A stretch of DNA of 64,000 nt, taken from positions 163,568,209 to 163,632,208 of the forward strand of contig NC_055988.1 of NCBI RefSeq assembly GCF_018446385.1. Direction: 5' to 3'. Positions 58,441 to 64,000 of this stretch are shown here, piece by piece. A model generated the notes under the pieces. The model ran no database searches and was not told the DNA's origin. It worked only from the letters and a program-made list of their open reading frames with translations. How positions within the stretch are numbered: position 1 is the stretch's first letter; each line of letters starts with the position of its first letter. Source of the DNA: Zingiber officinale (taxonomy: Eukaryota; Streptophyta; Magnoliopsida; Zingiberales; Zingiberaceae). The position numbers and the translations under genes are program-made.

Positions 58441-59331
58441 TCTCTCGTTTGATTCCATCGTCGTCTTAGGGTTTCGCGCCGTGCTTCCGTCGCGGACTTC
58501 ACCCTTTAGCAAGGTGTGTGGTCTTTGTCTTCTTCTGTGCTCAAAATTTTCTTCTGTCGATGTGACGGATCTTTTGCATGTAGATCCGGCGTTTTTAATA
58601 TTTGTGGAATAGCTTTCGGTTGTTGTTTGATCTCCATATCTTTGTGTATACTTTATATTTTGCTTTTAGCGTCGATAACTAGTGCTGAAGCTTCTGTATT
58701 TTGATCTCCATTTCTGAAGCTTCCGTAGTATGTTGATAATTTATGCCTTGGCCAAGTCCTCGTTCTCTTTAACAATACCTGCTTTTTTAATTCAAATTTA
58801 AAACTCTGTTGGAAAATTAGTGCAATTTTTTTAGTGCAGCAAAAAGATTCATTATTTAATTGTAAAACCGTAAAAATTATATGGTTGTAATTCATTCAAT
58901 CTAAAAATTGCAATCCCATGTATTTTGAACACAATCTAAACTAGGCAAACAGTGGCTGCAAATTTTTTCGTTTAATTGGAGAAAAACATAAAAATTGACC
59001 TAGATTTAATTGAATAGTACCTATTAGGTGTACTGTAGTATAGTTTGTTCATATAAACCTGGATCTTCAAGCAAGAAGACTGTTAGAGCTAATTTTTTGG
59101 ATGATTCTCCAAGCCTTCTCTGGCTTGGGATTCTTTCTCTGATTATGTTTGTATTAGAAATATATGTCGGAGGTATTGATCTACATTGCAGATTACTTTT
59201 GGAAGAACTTACAATTTACGTTGTTTATATTTGAACACCTTCACACTTGACCTATTCTTAAATTAGAGTATATGTTCCAGCTATAGATTCGTAGTTACAA
59301 TTTTTAGACAAATCTTCACATATATATTTAA

Positions 59332-59946
<615 letters not shown>

Positions 59947-60888
59947 ATCCATTTAGCTCCCTACTTTCATTTTTAAGATGAGTCTGATTGATCGGCTTCG
60001 ATGTCTTTGTACTGTTTTGGCAAAACTATCTTGTTGAATTAAGTGTTCAAGATCTTTCTGAATCTTCTTCTGAAGCAATTCTGAATATGTGATTGAGTTC
60101 CAGTTTCAGTTTCATTTTTTTCCATGTTGATTTCTGCAAGCAGAATGTATGTTTGCTGTTATTTTTCTCAACACAATTATAGTTTGCCTCCAAATGAATT
60201 AATAAGAATAGATAACAATCTTGTCACTTCCAAATGAATTAATTCCCTGAAAGGGCATTTGGTTAAAAAATAGATAAAGAATGAATTGATTATTTGTTGG
60301 AAGAGAACAATAATTAAGTAGAAAATTTATGGTGAATAAATTTTGAATTAGTCAATGTGGGATGGCTATAAATTTTTAAAATTTAATTTATGGAATGAAT
60401 TTTAATGGATTATAAAATTATTTTAATTTTTAAAATAAAATTTAATTTAATCTTTAAAAAACCTATTAAATTGGCGCTCCACCTCCTGCGTCGCCTGGTC
60501 AGCTCTCCTCATTTTCACAATTGCTATTGTGTCCTTTGCCTCGAGATGACCTTTGTTTTGGTTGTCATGCCGATCTCCTCCCGCTCGAGCTTTGGCGGAT
60601 CCACCTTTGCCGTGCGGGTCCCTACGGAGGGGATGACCCTCGCGGTTGACAGTGGATCTGGTGGTGCCACCGATCTTCGCCGACTTGGCTGTCGGCGGTT
60701 CCACCTGCGTCGTCCGGGCCGTGGGGCTGTGGGAGTACGAGGACAATGCCATCGACTCATGAACATACCTACTTCGTCGCCATGCTTGATTTGCATGCAC
60801 AGAAGAAGGCGTGGAAGCCGATCTCTTCCGAAAGGCGCCAAACACGCCTTCTCCTTCTTAGCATAAGAAATTGATTTTATTGGAGAAA
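59947..60888. other. 3' flank of RPS15A and a GC-rich patch
   Basis: The 3'UTR probably covers the first 250 bp. At about 60470-60850 there is a GC-rich island with overlapping open frames on both strands (153 residues on plus, 132 on minus). Neither has a recognised domain, and the codon patterns do not favour one. It may be a captured gene piece. Confidence 0.35.
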
Positions 60889-61059
60889 ATGCCTCGCTCA
60901 GAAATTTCGATTGACATAATCAAGCGAGTCGAATGCACTGAGGTAATCTATTCCCCTGCCCAATTCGCCGGTGTGCTATATCGCTAGGCTCGGATCTTTT
61001 ATCGTTGTTTGTTTTGTTTTTTGATTTTGCTATCAATTGCAGCTTCATTCACTCGAGTG
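60889..61059 (+). other. Possible exon pair of an unknown gene
   Basis: An ATG at 60889 opens MPRSEISIDIIKRVECTE and stops at a GAG/GTAATC donor (60942). After 100 bp an acceptor (TTGCAG ending 61042) is followed by 17 bases, LHSLEW in phase, and a GTGAGC donor. The fit of splice signals is suggestive only; no family is recognised and a continuation was not found. Confidence 0.2.
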
Positions 61060-61519
61060 GTGAGCTCATCAGTTCGTCTGCTTGATTTCTCATGCTGTAA
61101 ATTGAGAATCGAAACTTTCTTCACGCCCTTTTTTCACATGTTCTTGAAACCAGAAAGCTTCAAAGCATAGCTTGATTGTAGCATAAATATTACTGAGAAC
61201 TGAACAGGAAATAGACGCGTGTGCAGATAAGAAAATTCATGGGTAATGGTAAAGTCCTTGATGCAAAAGATTAATTGTAAAATCTCATTGAAAAATTAGA
61301 TGAACAATTTCGAGATGAAGATTGATCATTTACAATGAAAAATCTCAATGCCAAAAGCAAGGCAATTTGCAATGTGTTTTTTCTCGATCTATCATCTTCT
61401 ATGGAAAGGAGGAGTCCATGCTACTCTGTTTTTGCACATTAAAGTGGTTCCTCTCTTTATGTTCTGCATTCTGTTTTGACTGTTGGGAAATGGAATCAAA
61501 CAGCTAACAAGCTAACGAT
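61060..61519. other. Intergenic, nothing recognised
   Basis: AT-rich, no open frame with recognisable content, no repeat boundary. Confidence 0.35.
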
Positions 61520-61780
61520 TGTTGATTGACTAACGGCCGAAAAGACGGCGGACGAAGTCTTTCAAGGAGATTGGCGCTCAGATCGGTGACCTCCCACCGT
61601 TTGAAACTGATAGGGGCCCACAAGATGAAGAGGACGAACAGCAAGAGGATGTGGAAGAGGAGACTGATCCTGAGCTGTGACGTGATGAAGGTGAGGACGT
61701 CAACTGCAAAGGGCCATCGGATGAGGTGCGCATGGAGTTTCCGAATCCGGCCCAGCTGGCGAAGATGAAAAGCCGGTAGC
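61520..61780 (+). pseudogene. Coding-like fragment with acidic stretch, unidentified
   Basis: One frame reads KSFKEIGAQIGDLPPFETD, then a Glu/Asp/Gln-rich run (DEEDEQQEDVEEETDPEL), one stop codon, and then DEVRMEFPNPAQLAKMKSR before the final stop. The bias looks like real protein sequence. The single internal stop and lack of splice signals suggest a processed or captured gene copy. I do not recognise the family. Confidence 0.3.
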
Positions 61781-62608
61781 AGTGGGGGTGCTTGTTGCGG
61801 AGGATGGAGCACTGCTGTTGTCTGTGGCTTCCGTTTAAGGCTGCCGCTGTGCTCTTACTGCTGGAGATCGCTACATTAGAACGTTACAAATGATTTGCAA
61901 TGTTTACGTTGAGGAGATGATTGATTCATCTTCCTCAAACGTATACTGTGATTAATAGTGCTTTTAAAACATCGGTTGCGAGCCAATGTTGTTCATCTGC
62001 GTCCAAGCAATCTCGAGAAGCATCAATCAAGGTGTTCTTGAGCAAAAAGAAGAACATTAGAGCAGCAGAGGTTTTGGTTCGTGGATTTTAAGAAGAGCAT
62101 TTCGAATCAGTTTCGTGATCGGTCTTTGACGGCAAGCGGTGACCAGTGACTAAATTTGTCTCGAGAGATCATGGTGAGTTGTTACTATTTTATTTCGTGC
62201 TTGTTTCATGCGATCAAAGATACTACAATATATAATATCAGAGTATTTTTTTTTTTGAAAGCATGAATAACGGCTGAAAAATCACGTTTTCTGCAAGAAT
62301 ATGTTGGATACGATTTTGCAAATCAAAATATTGGTGCCATCGATCGTTAAAAGTCAAGTTTGACTTCAAAATAGAAATCTACGTTTCGTGTAGGTAAATC
62401 TGGACTATTAATTTACTAAAAATCGATTACGAATGAATGAAAAATTAATTGTTCAAAGATGTACTCAAACTAACATTAAGGAAAAAAATGGGGTTTTAGT
62501 CACACATCGTTAACCGGCGAGAGCCAGCGTTTCCTTATATGTGTTGTTGTGTTAATATTGTTAATACAAAAGCACAGGTGCTCTCTACCCTTGGACGAGC
62601 GTCGTGTG
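61781..62608. other. Intergenic, unassigned
   Basis: No supported gene. Ends at the LTR boundary at 62609. Confidence 0.35.
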
Positions 62609-63109
62609 TGTTAGGGTCGAAATGTAGCTAGAGGGGGGGTTGAATAGCTCGTCGCGATCGTTGTGCTCGTCGTTGCTCGCTTCTTGGGATGATGTGCAAC
62701 GGAAATACAAGAAACACAACCAACAACGCTAACTCTAGGGATTTACTTGGTATCCACCTCAAGAAGAGATGACTAGTCCAAGGATCCACACACTCACGCA
62801 CCCTCCACTATAAAAACACTTCTTCTCAGTAACTACCGAAGGCGGAGAAGCCTTACAACCTCACAATACAACAATGAGAAAGAAAGAAGCAAAATACAAA
62901 TGAATCTTACAAGATTACAATGAAAACCTTAGCTTCTTCTTCTTTTTGTTGCAACTCGTCTCTTGACTTGGATGAGCCTCCAAGAACCTTCAAGAACTGG
63001 CGGTGAGGAAGAAAAGATCGCTATGGAGAGCTGCTGTGATCGCCCGTGGAGAAGAGATGAAGAAGTGCCGAAGGAATCGCACGCCAACGGCTAAAACCTG
63101 CGCCAACGG

Positions 63110-63482
63110 TCGAATCCCAATCGATTGGATTGCTCCCAATCGATTGGGGAGGCTTTGGATCGATCGGTCGATCGATCCAGAGCGCCTTTGTGCTCTCGGA
63201 AAACACTTGAATCAATTGCCCAATCGATTCAACGTGTCTCGCGCGATTTCCATAACTATCGCGTGATTTTCTAGTCTCCCAATCGATTGCCCGATCGATT
63301 GAAGGTTTCAATCGATCAATAGATCGATTCAGAACCTCACTGTTCACTCAAAAACTCTCCCAATCGATTGACCAATCGATTGGGGAAGTTTCAATCGATT
63401 ACCCAATCGATTCAACCCATTTCTGCACGAATTCGCGTACACCAATCGATTGAACCCTCCAATCGATTGACCAATCGATTGG
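63110..63482. repeat. CAATCGATTG palindrome-rich block
   Basis: About fifteen copies or near copies of the 10-bp palindrome CAATCGATTG or its core ATCGAT, many in pairs such as CAATCGATTGACCAATCGAT (63361-63380). It lies in LTR U3. A sparser version is at 26330-26575. Confidence 0.85.
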
Positions 63483-63680
63483 AAAGTAGAAAACTGGATA
63501 GAGCTTGAAATTAGCTTCGTTTTGCATCCGAGATCATCTCATTCCGATATCCGAGTCAAAAGTTATGGCATTCGGAAGTTTACTACGTCCAAACTTCCTA
63601 GTTCCATGCCAACTCCCTATTGGACTTACGACCGCTAAGAATTCGGTCAACTTTTGACCCATCTGGACTTTCTCTTTGCG

Positions 63681-63799
63681 CCAAGTGTTCGGTCAATCTT
63701 GACCCACTTGGACTTACCATCTCATGCCAAATGTCCGGTCCTCCATGACCCACTTGGACTTCCAAACACCAGGTGTCCGGTCAACCTTGACCCACCTAG
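63681..63799 (-). repeat. Stem-loops with variable outer stem and GGTC/GACC core
   Basis: Three clear units at 63681-63711, 63727-63757 and 63769-63799, and a weaker one at about 63634. Read on plus, the outer stems are CCAAGTG/CACTTGG, CCAAATG/CACTTGG (one wobble-type mismatch) and CCAGGTG/CACCTAG. The inner stem GGTC/GACC surrounds six bases, and a three-base bulge (TTC or TCC) is on the 5' side. On the minus strand this is the same layout as the 41-bp units of the gag-only elements. Confidence 0.85.
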
Positions 63800-63810
63800 A
63801 TTTCCACATG

Positions 63811-63999
63811 CCTGACTTCACTCACCAAGTCCTTCCATCTGCCTAGCTTCACTCACTAGGACTTCCATCTGCCTGACTTCACTCACCAGGACTTTCACCT
63901 AGCTTCAACCACTAGGATTTTCACCTGGCTTCACTCACCAGGATTTTTCTTCTGCCTAGCTTCACTCACTAGGTCTTTCACCTGGCTTCCCTCACCAAG
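63811..63999 (-). repeat. Alternating CCTAG/CTAGG and CCTGG/CCAGG hairpins
   Basis: Units of 19 bases at 63842, 63872, 63898, 63924, 63955 and 63981, plus a first one at about 63811. Stems are CCTAG/CTAGG (63842, 63898, 63955) or CCTGG/CCAGG (63924; 63872 and 63981 with one mismatch), with loop CTTCACTCA or close to it. Unit types alternate along the array. Confidence 0.9.
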
Positions 64000-64000
64000 A

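Larger units (their letters stand above)
62609..64000 (-). mobile_element. LTR (reverse strand), running off the window
   Basis: The left end is TGTTAGGGTCG followed by the complement of a CCCCCCTCTAGCT tract and 'ATTCAACCC', the U5 end shared by several LTR families here. Moving right comes a TATA complement near 62811-62816, then ATCGATTG-rich U3 sequence (63110-63480), then two kinds of stem-loop arrays (63634-63799 and 63811-63999). More than 1.39 kb is present and the LTR start is outside the window. Related to the fragment at 25770-26592. Confidence 0.7.

Noticed and set aside
60405-60866. Frames of 153 (plus) and 132 (minus) residues in a GC-rich patch
   Set aside because: No recognised domain or splice or start signals; the two strands are equally open. 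Mentioned only as a patch, not as a gene.

Overview
This window is nuclear plant DNA, most likely from a monocot with a repeat-rich genome. Zingiberales is my guess from the general look of the genes and LTR families; I could not run a search. Five protein-coding genes are clear: an HMGA-type AT-hook protein (12687-13258, +, two exons), a 14-3-3 protein (19058-23134, +, five coding exons), a CCT-motif transcriptional regulator (38275-37384, -, three exons), a MAKR/BKI1-like membrane-associated kinase regulator (44065-44796, +, one exon) and ribosomal protein uS8/RPS15A (59362-59946, +, three coding exons plus a 5'UTR exon). A probable first exon of a sixth gene (58221-58131, -) lies head-to-head with RPS15A.

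Most of the rest is transposable-element sequence. From 1 to 12.1 kb there is a chain of LTR-element pieces: a window-edge LTR, the 3' part of a second family, a gag-only element with both LTRs (4509-8191), a tandem TRIM-like cluster (8192-9290) and a reverse-oriented gag/LTR remnant (9697-12125). A hAT-type MITE with an 8-bp target duplication lies at 15843-16479. A young gag-only element occupies 26593-34721. It has near-identical LTRs, a 5-bp target duplication (GAAAC) and about 1.8 kb of AT-rich 23-bp repeats. It is inserted in an older LTR fragment and followed by a solo copia LTR. Between 47.6 and 58.1 kb a reverse-strand Ty1/copia fossil is split by a gag-only element (49971-55540, target duplication AGAAC), whose 3' LTR was itself entered by a related element in the opposite direction. 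The right edge (62609-64000) is another reverse-strand LTR. LINE (RTE and L1-like) fragments and two foldback elements fill parts of the gene-bearing areas.

The most unusual signal is in the LTRs. In at least three distinct LTR families here, U3 carries tandem short stem-loops whose stems change from unit to unit while staying complementary. The clearest array (26701-26979) has seven units of exactly 41 bp. Each has a perfect 7-bp outer stem in one of four sequences, an almost constant core with an inner GGTC/GACC stem, and an 8-nt linker. The same architecture, with a different core and spacing, recurs in the unrelated-looking LTR at the right end. I know of no described element of this kind, but I could not search the literature or databases.

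The host genes are not an operon or pathway; each stands alone. Possible regulatory effects of the repeats include a 145-bp triplication in the 14-3-3 leader, a foldback element just upstream of the CCT gene, and the copia fossil immediately downstream of the first exon beside RPS15A.
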